From assembly GCA_030430345.1 (NCBI GenBank), contig JAUIFT010000019.1, positions 1-13,667 of the forward strand: 13,667 nt of DNA. Reading direction: 5' to 3'. This DNA is from Calditrichia bacterium (GTDB lineage Bacteria; Calditrichota; Calditrichia; RBG-13-44-9; J042). The translations under genes and the position numbers were made by a program. Shown piece after piece: positions 6,518 to 13,375 of this stretch. The notes below the pieces were generated by a model that did no database searches, was not told the origin of the DNA, and saw nothing but the letters and a program-made list of their open reading frames with translations. The stretch's first letter is position 1, and each line of letters starts with the position of its first letter.

Positions 6518-7618
6518 CTATTCGCCGCCAATAATTCGCAGGCCGGTCGGTCTTGCCGGTACCCCTGCCGGAGGTCCCGGAGGCCCGTCTTGATCAGCCC
6601 CCAGATCCGTGCTGCTGCCACTGCGGGGTTGCAGATTAATATCATGATCATAGACGTGATTGCTTGCCGAAGGGCCAATGCCCCGGCCGGCAAAAATACC
6701 ATTTAAATTCAAGTGATAATCATTTCCGGCTGCATCGACAAAGATTTGATCAATAGATGTCCCGCCGGAATACCAGGGGGATTGACTGCTGCTGCGCGGC
6801 GACCTGACAATGGCATCCCCGGAACGATCGGAGGTGTTGTAATCCGAATCGCTGGTAAAGCTGCCCCCATCTTTCACACGATACGCTTCCCCCGTTGCGC
6901 CGATGGAAATATTATTCAGCGCCAGCACGCTCGATTCATTCGAAATCGCATGTTGCCAGCCGATAAAGGTATTGTTAATCACTTTCACAAAAGAACCGGG
7001 CATGGCGGAAATGCCTTTCGAGCCGGTGCCCTTAATGATACAGTTGACCACTTCCGCGTCGGTCTTGAAATCCATGCCGCTGCCAGACTGGTTGTCGAGA
7101 TCCATCCAGAGAAAGCAATTCTTGAAGATATAGTAATCACCGGCATCGGGGTCAATAATATCGTTGCTGCCGCCACCGCCATAAATCCTCATTTGGATAC
7201 CGTCAATGACGATGTTGTTGATCTCGATATCGACACATTCGGAATTAATTGTGGTGAATTCAATAATGCGGTATTTGTTCTCATCCCAGCGCGCGCCGGC
7301 CCGGTGTCCGTCATCGGCGACAATCTTAACATAGTGGTTTTCATCGGTGGTCCAGTCATCAAATTGCGCCGGACCATCCGGTGATCCATTGCTGCTGCGG
7401 CAGAGTGCAACGGCGATTTCCCCGGCGCTGACCAGGTTGCGCTTTTCGCTTCTGGCAAAATCATCCAGGGAAGTATAATCAGTGCCCGGACCATTATCCG
7501 GGTCAATAATTTTGACGACTTCAACTGCCTCTGATTGCCCATGCGCCCAGCTGAAAAGGGTTACTGTTAACATTACTGCACAAATGAGAATCAGGCTTTG
7601 TTTCTTAAAAAGATACAT
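6518..7618 (-). CDS. secreted right-handed beta-helix protein
   Basis: A 366-residue exported protein with a signal peptide of about 28 residues ending in AHGQ. The N-terminal segment IIDPDNGPGTDYTSLDDF followed by a DLVSAGE-like stretch and WTTDENHYVKIVADDGHR is typical of a widespread family of parallel beta-helix (pectin-lyase fold) proteins. The middle (about residues 115-260) has short helix rungs such as IEINNIVIDGIQMRI, DAEVVNCIIKG, SFVKVINNTFIG and SVLALNNISIG. These fit polysaccharide-binding or -cleaving proteins, but no catalytic residues can be named. The C-terminus, DGPPGPPAGVPARPTGLRIIGGE, is a Pro/Gly linker that ends abruptly; no full sorting domain follows. AGAGGA lies ahead of the ATG, and a strong promoter is at 7662-7670. 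It is a single-gene unit. Confidence 0.75.
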   Translation of the reverse strand: MYLFKKQSLILICAVMLTVTLFSWAHGQSEAVEVVKIIDPDNGPGTDYTSLDDFARSEKRNLVSAGEIAVALCRSSNGSPDGPAQFDDWTTDENHYVKIVADDGHRAGARWDENKYRIIEFTTINSECVDIEINNIVIDGIQMRIYGGGGSNDIIDPDAGDYYIFKNCFLWMDLDNQSGSGMDFKTDAEVVNCIIKGTGSKGISAMPGSFVKVINNTFIGWQHAISNESSVLALNNISIGATGEAYRVKDGGSFTSDSDYNTSDRSGDAIVRSPRSSSQSPWYSGGTSIDQIFVDAAGNDYHLNLNGIFAGRGIGPSASNHVYDHDINLQPRSGSSTDLGADQDGPPGPPAGVPARPTGLRIIGGE

Positions 7619-8054
7619 TTCATTCCTCTTGAACGTAAGATGATCTTAATAATTTACAAATATTATACCAGCCTGAAACCTTAGGGAATGTGGCAATATC
7701 GACTTATTTCTATTAAAAAAATGTAAAACTTATGCACAAACCGGGAGAATTCGATTTGCCCACCATTAGATGCAGCATGTTCACAATATTAGATTTCTAA
7801 CATTAATCAGAAAAACGTTAGTTCAAAATGGCATCCTGGGATATGGGGCAAACCCGGATTTGCACTCGTTCGCGCTGTGTCGCAAAAGTTTGATTACATC
7901 AGCACGTTTCAAGGCCGGCTTCTCACGGCGCAAACTCCTTCAATCTCGTCAAGCCTGCGGGCAGCCTTTTACTGCTAACGGAATTGCGCTTTGGAACATC
8001 GCGCAGCATAATAAATATTTTATTGCTTTGAGCTTGGTTTGAAAAACAAATATA
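7619..8054. other. intergenic region between divergent genes
   Basis: This 436-nt stretch lies between the beta-helix gene (leftward) and the Cys-rich protein gene (rightward). The left 50 nt carry the beta-helix promoter. A 90-codon plus-strand frame (7770-8042) and an overlapping minus-strand frame exist, but their composition (many Arg, Gln, Ser, no domain, no ribosome site) suggests non-coding or decayed DNA. I see no long inverted repeat. Confidence 0.6.
7662..7670 (-). promoter_or_regulatory. extended -10 promoter of the beta-helix gene
   Basis: On the minus strand TGGTATAAT occurs, which is a perfect TATAAT with the extended TGn motif. No good -35 is seen at 17 nt, as is common for extended -10 promoters. 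Transcription would begin near 7655, leaving a leader of about 37 nt before the ATG at 7618. Confidence 0.5.
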
Positions 8055-8519
8055 TTGACCATAGTTGGTATACGTAGAATAAAAACTGTTTTATGGCATG
8101 ACGTGCGAAGCAAGTTTTTAAAAAAATCGTCATCATTAGTGCTGGTGCTTATGCTGGTTGGCATATTTCAGCCGCTGGTGAATTTATTTATTGATTTGCC
8201 AGGATTAACCGCCAGCAATCAATGTTGTTGTAACGGGCCGGGGGAAACTGCCTGCCAATGCTCCGCCGAATGTGCTATGTGCCGGGATCATTCCGACACA
8301 TTCTCTGCAACTACAGCCATTTGCTCCTTTAAAATTCCTTGCCAGGATGATCAGGATTATCTGATAACTTTAGATGTTTGGAAATGCATACCGCTCAGGA
8401 ATCAGTATCACCGCTACAGAGCGCCGGATGCCATTGATATTCCTTACCTGAAATCTTTTTCCGACCAAATTTTTTCCCGCCCTTTCAAGCCACCACGGCT
8501 GATCAGCCAAAATGTTTGA
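8055..8519 (+). CDS. Cys-rich exported or membrane-anchored protein of unknown family, beside a copper-type receptor
   Basis: The open frame gives up to 154 residues. It has a basic stretch (residues 18-25), one hydrophobic segment (about 27-47, LVLVLMLVGIF...) that acts as signal anchor or signal peptide, and then a Cys cluster: CCC at 57-59 and C-x-C-x3-C-x2-C at 67-76 (CQCSAECAMC), followed by DHSD. Three more Cys lie at 90, 96 and 111. It ends with a RPFKPPR motif. I recognise no family; the design (short exported Cys-rich protein with a terminal PP motif before a TonB receptor) recalls HYC_CC_PP and DUF2946 proteins, also found next to metal receptors. The start is uncertain: TTG at 8055 or GTG at 8103, neither with a ribosome site. 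Metal, probably copper, handling is an inference from Cys and context. Confidence 0.55.
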   Translation: MTIVGIRRIKTVLWHDVRSKFLKKSSSLVLVLMLVGIFQPLVNLFIDLPGLTASNQCCCNGPGETACQCSAECAMCRDHSDTFSATTAICSFKIPCQDDQDYLITLDVWKCIPLRNQYHRYRAPDAIDIPYLKSFSDQIFSRPFKPPRLISQNV

Positions 8520-8658
8520 AGCGCTGAACTATTCGCCAGGGCTATTTTTCGTTGCTTGTTTTCACTCGTTATATAAGCGATAGCGGCGTAAAGGAGCCAG
8601 GCGGCGGCTTAACAAATCGCTACTTTTCCGGAGTTGAAGTTTACTGGATTAGGAGGAT

Positions 8659-8790
8659 ATGGGCATTCTACATATCCATTCTGCCTTCTTCTATCTGGAC
8701 CTTGATACCCGCTTATTAATATTTGAATGGTTGTTTACAATTCGAATGCTAACAAGTAAGCGGACAAAAATATTTTTGATAAAGAAGTGA
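8659..8790 (+). CDS. possible 43-residue leader peptide
   Basis: An ATG at 8659 opens 43 codons (MGILHIHSAFFYLDLDTRLL..., ending LIKK). AGGAGG stands just ahead of it, but only 2 nt away, closer than usual. The site lies inside the GGATATG/CATATCC hairpin, which would hide it. No similarity is recognised. It may be a chance frame in an AT-rich leader; I list it because of the ribosome site and its place before a metal receptor. Confidence 0.2.
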   Translation: MGILHIHSAFFYLDLDTRLLIFEWLFTIRMLTSKRTKIFLIKK

Positions 8791-8827
8791 ACTAAAAAGA
8801 TTAATAGCACTGCCCAATCCGGCATTG

Positions 8828-8857
8828 TTGCCCATTTGCAAATCTACAAATGGGCAA
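8828..8857 (+). promoter_or_regulatory. 11-bp inverted repeat before the receptor gene (operator or RNA hairpin)
   Basis: TTGCCCATTTG and CAAATGGGCAA are perfect complements around an 8-nt loop (CAAATCTA). CCGG occurs just outside on each side and could extend the stem past a short internal loop. It lies 81 nt before the receptor ATG and has no T tract behind it, so an operator for a dimeric regulator or an RNA control element is more likely than a terminator. Confidence 0.5.
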
Positions 8858-8938
8858 ATGAACCGGAGAGATATAGGCTGTCTGGTTATCATCTAAATAT
8901 TTTTGTCTCATTACATACTCGTAAGAAAGGATCAGACA

Positions 8939-11245
8939 ATGAAAACGATTTTCAAATACTTTCTAATAATCACACTATTAAGCAGCATTTCACTTTGGGC
9001 AAACGGGAACGTATCCTTAACAGGCGTTATCACTGATATAGAGAGTGGTGATCCGGTGGTGAATGCAATGGTTCATATTACTGGCACTCAACTTCACGAC
9101 TATACCGACAGCCTGGGAATATTTACAATCCCCGATGTGAAGGCGGGTAATTATCAACTGCAGGTAATGCGGCTCGGGTATAAATCGCTGCGCCGGGAAA
9201 TTGAATTTGCCCCTGGCGTGGGGCAATTGACGATTACGCTTAAACCGCTGCCGGTTATTGTAGAAGATATTCTTGTAACCGGAAGCGTTGCGCAATCATT
9301 TCCGCAATCCGACATATATAAAGACGCGGTTGACGAACGAAACCCCAGCAATGTTGGAGAGTTTTTAAATAGCCAGACCGGTTTTGCGGCGGTTCGGAGA
9401 GGCGGCTATTCGGTTGACCCGGTAATGCGCGGCAACCGAGATGAACAGCTCAACATTCAATATGACGGTGGGGTGAAAGTCAGTTTTGCCTGCCCCAATC
9501 GTATGGATCCGGTTACTTCCCATATTCAAGCGGAAGATCTGGAGAAGATTGAAGTTATAAAAGGCCCTTATAGCGTGCGTTACGGGCAAACCTTTGGCGG
9601 CATTGTAAATCTGGTGCAAAAGCGGCCGGCACCGGCGGATCACTTTAGTGTACATGGTGAAATGGAAAGTGGTTACGAGAGCATCAGTGAAGGCCGGCGT
9701 GCCCGGGCAGCGTTAAGCGCATCGGGAAAAATGTTCGATTTTTATGCCAGCGGTGGCAGTAAAGATTATGGGAACTATCAAAGTGGCGCCGGGGCGGAAG
9801 TGCCCTCATCCTTCAAGGTTAACGATTATTCGCTGCGTCTGGGCGTAAACCCCTCCGCCAATCATCGAGTGCAATTAGGCTGGCGGCAATCATTTGTAAG
9901 AGATGTCCGTCACGCCGGATTACCGATGGATACCAACTACGACGATACCGATATTTGGTCACTGGATTATGCGGGGCGCGGGCTCGGCAGAAAGATTTTC
10001 TCTCTTAATGCCAAGGCGTACGGCTCCCAGGTTTCTCACCTGATGACCAACCGTTTGCGGCCCAATTACATGATGGTTCACGCTGAAACCCCGGTGAGTT
10101 CCGATATGCTGGGGGGAAAGATCGAAATTGGTGGAACCCTCTCGGCAAAAAATATTTTCTATATTGGCGCCGATTGGGAAAAGCGTAGTAAAGACGGTGC
10201 CCGCACCCGGGAAGTTTTCACCAATCCCTGCACGGGCATGATGATGAATCCGTCGAGAACCTTCACCGATGCCATTTGGCAGGATTCTGAGATAAGCGAC
10301 TTCGGTGTTTTCTCGGAGATACGTCAAATTTTGAATCCAAAGTTAACTGCGGTAGCCGGCGTGCGTATTGATGCTGTTTCCAGTAAAATCAACGATCCAG
10401 CGGTTCAGTTTACAGCGGAATATGGCAACTTTGAGGACATAAATGAGACCAATATCAGCGCCAATTTATCTTTTAACTATACGCTCAATACAACCACAAA
10501 CCTGCAACTGGCGATGGGGCGGGGAACCCGTACTGCTAACCTTATTGAACGCTATATCAACCATCTCAGTATCGGGGTTGACCCTCATGAATATGTTGGC
10601 AATCCCAATCTGAAACCGGAGGTTAACCATCAGGTCGATCTTTCGCTGGATAAACAAATCGGTGCTTTGAGTCTGACCGCCAATGCGTTTTATTCACTGG
10701 CGCAGGATTACATCACCGCCTCGGTGGATGAGAATCTGTCGCGGCTCTACCTGCCCTGCCGCGAGCCGCAACAGGTAAAACGCTACCACAACATTGACCG
10801 GGCCCGGCAAATGGGTTTTGAATTGAATCTCCGCGGAAAAGCGATGGAAAATATAAGCTACCGCGTAGCAGCAGCTTATACCCGGGCCGACGATTTGGCG
10901 CGTAACGACCCCCTGCCGGAAATCCCCCCGCTGGAGGCCAACCTGGCTGTGCGTTATAGTCAGGCGCAGTCTCACTACTGGGCAGAACTCAGCGGACGCT
11001 TTGTTGCCCGGCAGGACCGTATTTCCGAGGCTTTCAGTGAAACGGAAACCCCCGGATTCAGCACTTTCAATTTTTTGACCGGTTTTAAAATGGCCAGTTT
11101 TGCAGAGATAAATATCGGCGTGATAAACATTCTCGATGAAAACTATTATGAGCATCTTAACCGCAAATACCGAAATATGCCCACTCAGGAAATTCTTTAT
11201 GAGCCGGGCAGAAATTTCACGGTAAACTTGAAACTGAGAAAGTAA
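8939..11245 (+). CDS. TonB-dependent outer-membrane receptor, OprC/NosA-like, probably for copper
   Basis: A 768-residue outer-membrane receptor. A signal peptide (about residues 1-22, ending LWANG) is followed by a carboxypeptidase-regulatory-like domain (about 25-102), a TonB-box-like stretch EDILVTGS, a plug domain (about 115-235, with IEVIKGPYSVRYGQTFGGIVNLV) and a 22-strand-type barrel ending in NFTVNLKLRK. In the plug, FACPNRMDPVTSH gives a CxxxM motif (Cys185, Met189), and in the barrel SHLMTN gives HxM (His367, Met369). In Pseudomonas aeruginosa OprC the equivalent CxxxM and HxM bind copper, and CPNRMDP is also seen in NosA-type receptors. Copper uptake is therefore likely. I chose ATG 8939 over 8903 because AAGAAAGG precedes it and the signal peptide starts there. 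The Cys-rich protein upstream fits the same task. Confidence 0.8.
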   Translation: MKTIFKYFLIITLLSSISLWANGNVSLTGVITDIESGDPVVNAMVHITGTQLHDYTDSLGIFTIPDVKAGNYQLQVMRLGYKSLRREIEFAPGVGQLTITLKPLPVIVEDILVTGSVAQSFPQSDIYKDAVDERNPSNVGEFLNSQTGFAAVRRGGYSVDPVMRGNRDEQLNIQYDGGVKVSFACPNRMDPVTSHIQAEDLEKIEVIKGPYSVRYGQTFGGIVNLVQKRPAPADHFSVHGEMESGYESISEGRRARAALSASGKMFDFYASGGSKDYGNYQSGAGAEVPSSFKVNDYSLRLGVNPSANHRVQLGWRQSFVRDVRHAGLPMDTNYDDTDIWSLDYAGRGLGRKIFSLNAKAYGSQVSHLMTNRLRPNYMMVHAETPVSSDMLGGKIEIGGTLSAKNIFYIGADWEKRSKDGARTREVFTNPCTGMMMNPSRTFTDAIWQDSEISDFGVFSEIRQILNPKLTAVAGVRIDAVSSKINDPAVQFTAEYGNFEDINETNISANLSFNYTLNTTTNLQLAMGRGTRTANLIERYINHLSIGVDPHEYVGNPNLKPEVNHQVDLSLDKQIGALSLTANAFYSLAQDYITASVDENLSRLYLPCREPQQVKRYHNIDRARQMGFELNLRGKAMENISYRVAAAYTRADDLARNDPLPEIPPLEANLAVRYSQAQSHYWAELSGRFVARQDRISEAFSETETPGFSTFNFLTGFKMASFAEINIGVINILDENYYEHLNRKYRNMPTQEILYEPGRNFTVNLKLRK

Positions 11246-11329
11246 TCAAGTGTGGGCAATAATTATGGCAGGTGTTTTCAAATAGTAGCGGCGCCGCTGT
11301 AATGAGTGCTGCCGCATCCTTTCCTCATA

Positions 11330-11377
11330 AACTACCTTGAGGCCTATTCAGAATCTGGATAGTGCCTCAAGGTAGTT
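11330..11377. terminator. strong 48-nt hairpin after the receptor gene
   Basis: AACTACCTTGAGGC and GCCTCAAGGTAGTT are perfect 14-bp complements. The inner part, CTATTCAGA-A-TCTGGATAG, pairs too, with one G-U pair and a one-base bulge, so the whole element folds into one long stem. It lies 84 nt after the receptor stop and 104 nt before the next gene. It has no T tract; it may stop transcription, protect the mRNA end, or be a mobile palindromic repeat. It does not fit the integron attC consensus. Confidence 0.6.
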
Positions 11378-11481
11378 CTATTACCGGAAAAACAACTAAT
11401 ACGGCTGTGAAGCAATTTACACGCCCTGAATTTTCTTGAATAATCCCCTGATATTATCGGCAAAATGCTATATCTTTTAAG

Positions 11482-12222
11482 ATGAAGGTCGCAGAAATAA
11501 TAAACCATACGAATCACCGGGAATGGCCACTCCCACAAGCGCCCTGGAAATTTTATCAGGAATGGAATAGAGCCATTTTTCTGCACTGGCGAGTCTCCGT
11601 TGAAGCACTGAGTAAGCATGTGCCGGCAGCGCTGGAAATAGATTTGTATGATAATAGCGCATGGGTGTCTCTGGTTGCTTTCACCATGGAGAAGAGTCGG
11701 CTTCGTAACCTCATCGCTTTTAAGCCGGTTTCAGATTTCCATGAAATTAACATCCGAACCTATGTTAAATTAAATGGTAAACCGGGCGTGTATTTTTTAA
11801 GTATCGAAGGAGGAAAAAGAACCTCCTGCAAAGTCGCCCGGCAGGTCTCCAAGCTTCCTTATCGCTATTCTGCCATAAAAAGGCAAGAAGGAAAATATCA
11901 GTCAAGGAATATTGATTTTGCGGATCAATTGACATTGCAATTCACACCAGGGAATAATATTCGGAAAAAAGATGCGCTCACGAAGTGGCTTACGGAGCGA
12001 TATGCTTTATTTCAGGATGCCGGTCATTACATCAATGCGTTCGATATTCATCATGCGGAATGGCCCTTGCAGGACATTGATTTTGATAAGCTGGTGGTGA
12101 ATTATCCCCGTTACGCTGATATGATAAATAATTCCCCGCATAGTGCGCATTATTCCCCGGGAGTTCAGGTAATTGCCTGGGGAATGGATAAGCGGGATGC
12201 CACAGATGTCATCGCCGGTTAA
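11482..12222 (+). CDS. DUF2071 family protein (YqjF-like)
   Basis: A 246-residue soluble protein. WNRAIFLHWRVSVEALSKHVPAALEIDLYDNSAWVSLVAFTME and FHEINIRTYVKLNGKPGVYFLSIEG match the hallmark segments of the DUF2071/YqjF family (HW-x-V-x-x-x-x-L-x-x-x-x-P, then E-x-N-x-R-T-Y-V-x-x-x-G-x-P-G-V-x-F). These proteins share the acetoacetate-decarboxylase-like fold, but no enzyme activity is established for them and I do not claim one. No signal peptide is seen. The ATG at 11482 has no clear Shine-Dalgarno sequence; an alternative start is not obvious, since the conserved part begins near residue 20. The stop codon lies in an inverted repeat, and the next gene starts 46 nt later on the same strand, so the two are probably co-transcribed. 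Confidence 0.8.
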   Translation: MKVAEIINHTNHREWPLPQAPWKFYQEWNRAIFLHWRVSVEALSKHVPAALEIDLYDNSAWVSLVAFTMEKSRLRNLIAFKPVSDFHEINIRTYVKLNGKPGVYFLSIEGGKRTSCKVARQVSKLPYRYSAIKRQEGKYQSRNIDFADQLTLQFTPGNNIRKKDALTKWLTERYALFQDAGHYINAFDIHHAEWPLQDIDFDKLVVNYPRYADMINNSPHSAHYSPGVQVIAWGMDKRDATDVIAG

Positions 12223-12250
12223 TGCCTGCCGGCAGCTCATGATTAACCGG
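12215..12250. repeat. nested inverted repeat across the DUF2071 stop codon
   Basis: CCGGTTAA (12215-12222) and TTAACCGG (12243-12250) are perfect complements that enclose a further perfect palindrome, CTGCCGGCAG (12226-12235). The left arm contains the stop codon. No T tract follows, and the next gene starts 18 nt later, so it is more likely a pausing or mRNA-processing point, or a repeat insertion, than a full terminator. Confidence 0.5.
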
Positions 12251-12268
12251 AAAACTGAGAGGCGCTGA

Positions 12269-12706
12269 ATGCAATTGGAATGGTTATATATCGCCGGTCT
12301 GCTCAATTTTGCCATCGCTATACTGCATGTTGCCATTATTATCGGCGGGCCGAAATGGTACCGTTTTTTCGGCGCCGGTGAAAGGATGGCCTCACTGGCG
12401 GAAAAGAAATCAGTACTACCAGCACTGATAACACTGTCGATTGCGATTATCCTGGCTATTTGGGGAATGTATGCCTGGTCCGTTGCGGGCATCTTGCCGG
12501 ATTTGCCTTTCCCAAAATATATTCTGGCCGCGATAACAATCGTCTATTTTCTCCGCGGTTTTGGCGGTTTAGTATTACCTTTTCTCAGTGACCATCCCTA
12601 CGTCCGGCAAAATAGTATTGGCTTTTGGATCTTTAGTTCAATAATCTGTCTGATATTCGCAATTGTTCACTTACTCGGGCTTATGTCCGGCTGGTCTAAT
12701 CGGTAG
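12269..12706 (+). CDS. small four-helix inner-membrane protein, function unknown
   Basis: A 145-residue protein with four predicted membrane helices at about residues 5-27, 50-72, 83-105 and 118-140. Between helices one and two is GGPKWYRFFGAGERMA, which with the preceding LHVAIIIGG recurs in a family of small membrane proteins seen mainly in Proteobacteria (from memory; no name known to me). Conserved WYRFFGAGE and YFLRGFGGL suggest a common fold, but no catalytic site is apparent. GAGAGG lies 6 nt ahead of the ATG. It follows the DUF2071 gene by 46 nt and precedes the reductase-like gene by 32 nt, suggesting one operon. Confidence 0.7.
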   Translation: MQLEWLYIAGLLNFAIAILHVAIIIGGPKWYRFFGAGERMASLAEKKSVLPALITLSIAIILAIWGMYAWSVAGILPDLPFPKYILAAITIVYFLRGFGGLVLPFLSDHPYVRQNSIGFWIFSSIICLIFAIVHLLGLMSGWSNR

Positions 12707-12738
12707 CAGGATTTTAACTGAAAGAGGTATCGCAAATT

Positions 12739-13260
12739 ATGAAAATCACCTACTACGCTGCGGCCAGCCTGGATGGTTATATTGCCAGAGAAGATGGCGA
12801 TGTTTCCTGGCTGGACACCCTCGATATAGATCCGGCGGATACCGGTTATGAGGCATTTTTCGCCAGCACTGACGGCCTGGTAATGGGCCGCAATACTTAC
12901 GATTTCGTCTTTAATTACGGCAGCTGGCCCTATGGTAATAAGCCAACCTGGGTTTGCACCAGCCGGGCGCTGGAAACTTTGGATGGCGCAAACCTTCTTA
13001 TTGAGAAAACGATTAAAGACATTATTCCGGCGGCGGCAGCGATGGAATTAAAACATCTCTGGTTGGTTGGCGGTGGTGAATTGGCTTCTTCTTTACTGGA
13101 TGAAGGATTATTAACCCACCTGAGTATTTCCGAAATGCCTGTCCGGCTCAACAATGGTATTCCCCTTTTTGCCCGCCATCGCCTGGAAAACCTGACAAGC
13201 GGGAAACACGAGACAATCCGGAAAAGTGGCTTTAATCAGTTGGAAATGACCTTAAAGTAA
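12739..13260 (+). CDS. dihydrofolate reductase family protein (RibD C-terminal-like)
   Basis: A 173-residue cytoplasmic protein of the RibD_C/DHFR superfamily, like Bacillus YyaP or YwjB. The start MKITYYAAASLDGYIA is the family's first strand and loop; DGLVMGRNTYDFV is the NADPH-binding GRxTY segment; LKHLWLVGGGELASSLLDEGLLTHLSISEMPVRLNNGIPLF carries the GGG dinucleotide motif and the P-x-x-x-G-x-P-L-F ending. It should be an NAD(P)H-dependent reductase, but stand-alone members have unknown substrates and are not usually the true DHFR of the cell. The length fits the single-domain class. AGAGG lies about 12 nt ahead of the ATG. The gene closes the three-gene plus-strand run; no riboflavin or folate genes are nearby. 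Confidence 0.85.
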   Translation: MKITYYAAASLDGYIAREDGDVSWLDTLDIDPADTGYEAFFASTDGLVMGRNTYDFVFNYGSWPYGNKPTWVCTSRALETLDGANLLIEKTIKDIIPAAAAMELKHLWLVGGGELASSLLDEGLLTHLSISEMPVRLNNGIPLFARHRLENLTSGKHETIRKSGFNQLEMTLK

Positions 13261-13375
13261 TTTATTGTAATCAGGAGGGAGAATTTACCGACGTGAAAGT
13301 GATGCCGCAAATTTAAGCTGAATAAACATGAATTGTTGTTACCGGTCTGAATGCCGGATATTGGGAAGTTAAATT

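Larger units (their letters stand above)
8520..8938 (+). promoter_or_regulatory. hairpin-rich leader of the TonB receptor gene
   Basis: This 419-nt gap holds several stems: GGATATG/CATATCC (8655-8677); a nested stem CCGCTTA/TAAGCGG enclosing ATTTGAAT/ATTCGAAT (8709-8763); the palindrome CAAAAATATTTTTG (8765-8778); and the 11-bp hairpin at 8828-8857. Short 7-bp stems are expected by chance in such a stretch, the 11-bp one is not. No cobalamin riboswitch boxes are seen. The region probably contains the receptor's promoter and metal control, but no clear -35/-10 pair stands out. AAGAAAGG (8923-8930) is the receptor's ribosome site. Confidence 0.4.

Noticed and set aside
6713..7384. 223-codon plus-strand open frame opposite the beta-helix gene
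   Set aside because: It is antisense to a gene with a signal peptide, ribosome site, promoter and family features. Its translation is rich in Ile, Val and Arg without any domain.
7770..8042. 90-codon plus-strand frame before the Cys-rich gene
   Set aside because: There is no ribosome site and no domain, the composition is unlike its neighbours, and a competing antisense frame overlaps it. I describe it only as part of the intergenic region.
8520..8938. cobalamin riboswitch ahead of the TonB receptor
   Set aside because: The conserved GCCACTG and B12-box segments are not present, and the receptor has copper-type motifs rather than those of BtuB.
10694..11155. 153-codon minus-strand frame inside the receptor gene
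   Set aside because: It is a shadow of the barrel-coding sequence, which continues without break on the plus strand.
11287..11298. 12-bp palindrome AGCGGCGCCGCT
   Set aside because: A few 12-bp palindromes are expected by chance in 13.7 kb, and nothing else supports a function.
11330..11377. integron attC site
   Set aside because: The ends do not match RYYYAAC and GTTRRRY, the stem is too perfect, and no cassette array or integrase is seen.
13273..13316. AGGAGGG followed by a seven-codon GTG frame
   Set aside because: The spacing to the GTG is too long and the frame too short; it is more likely a chance match.
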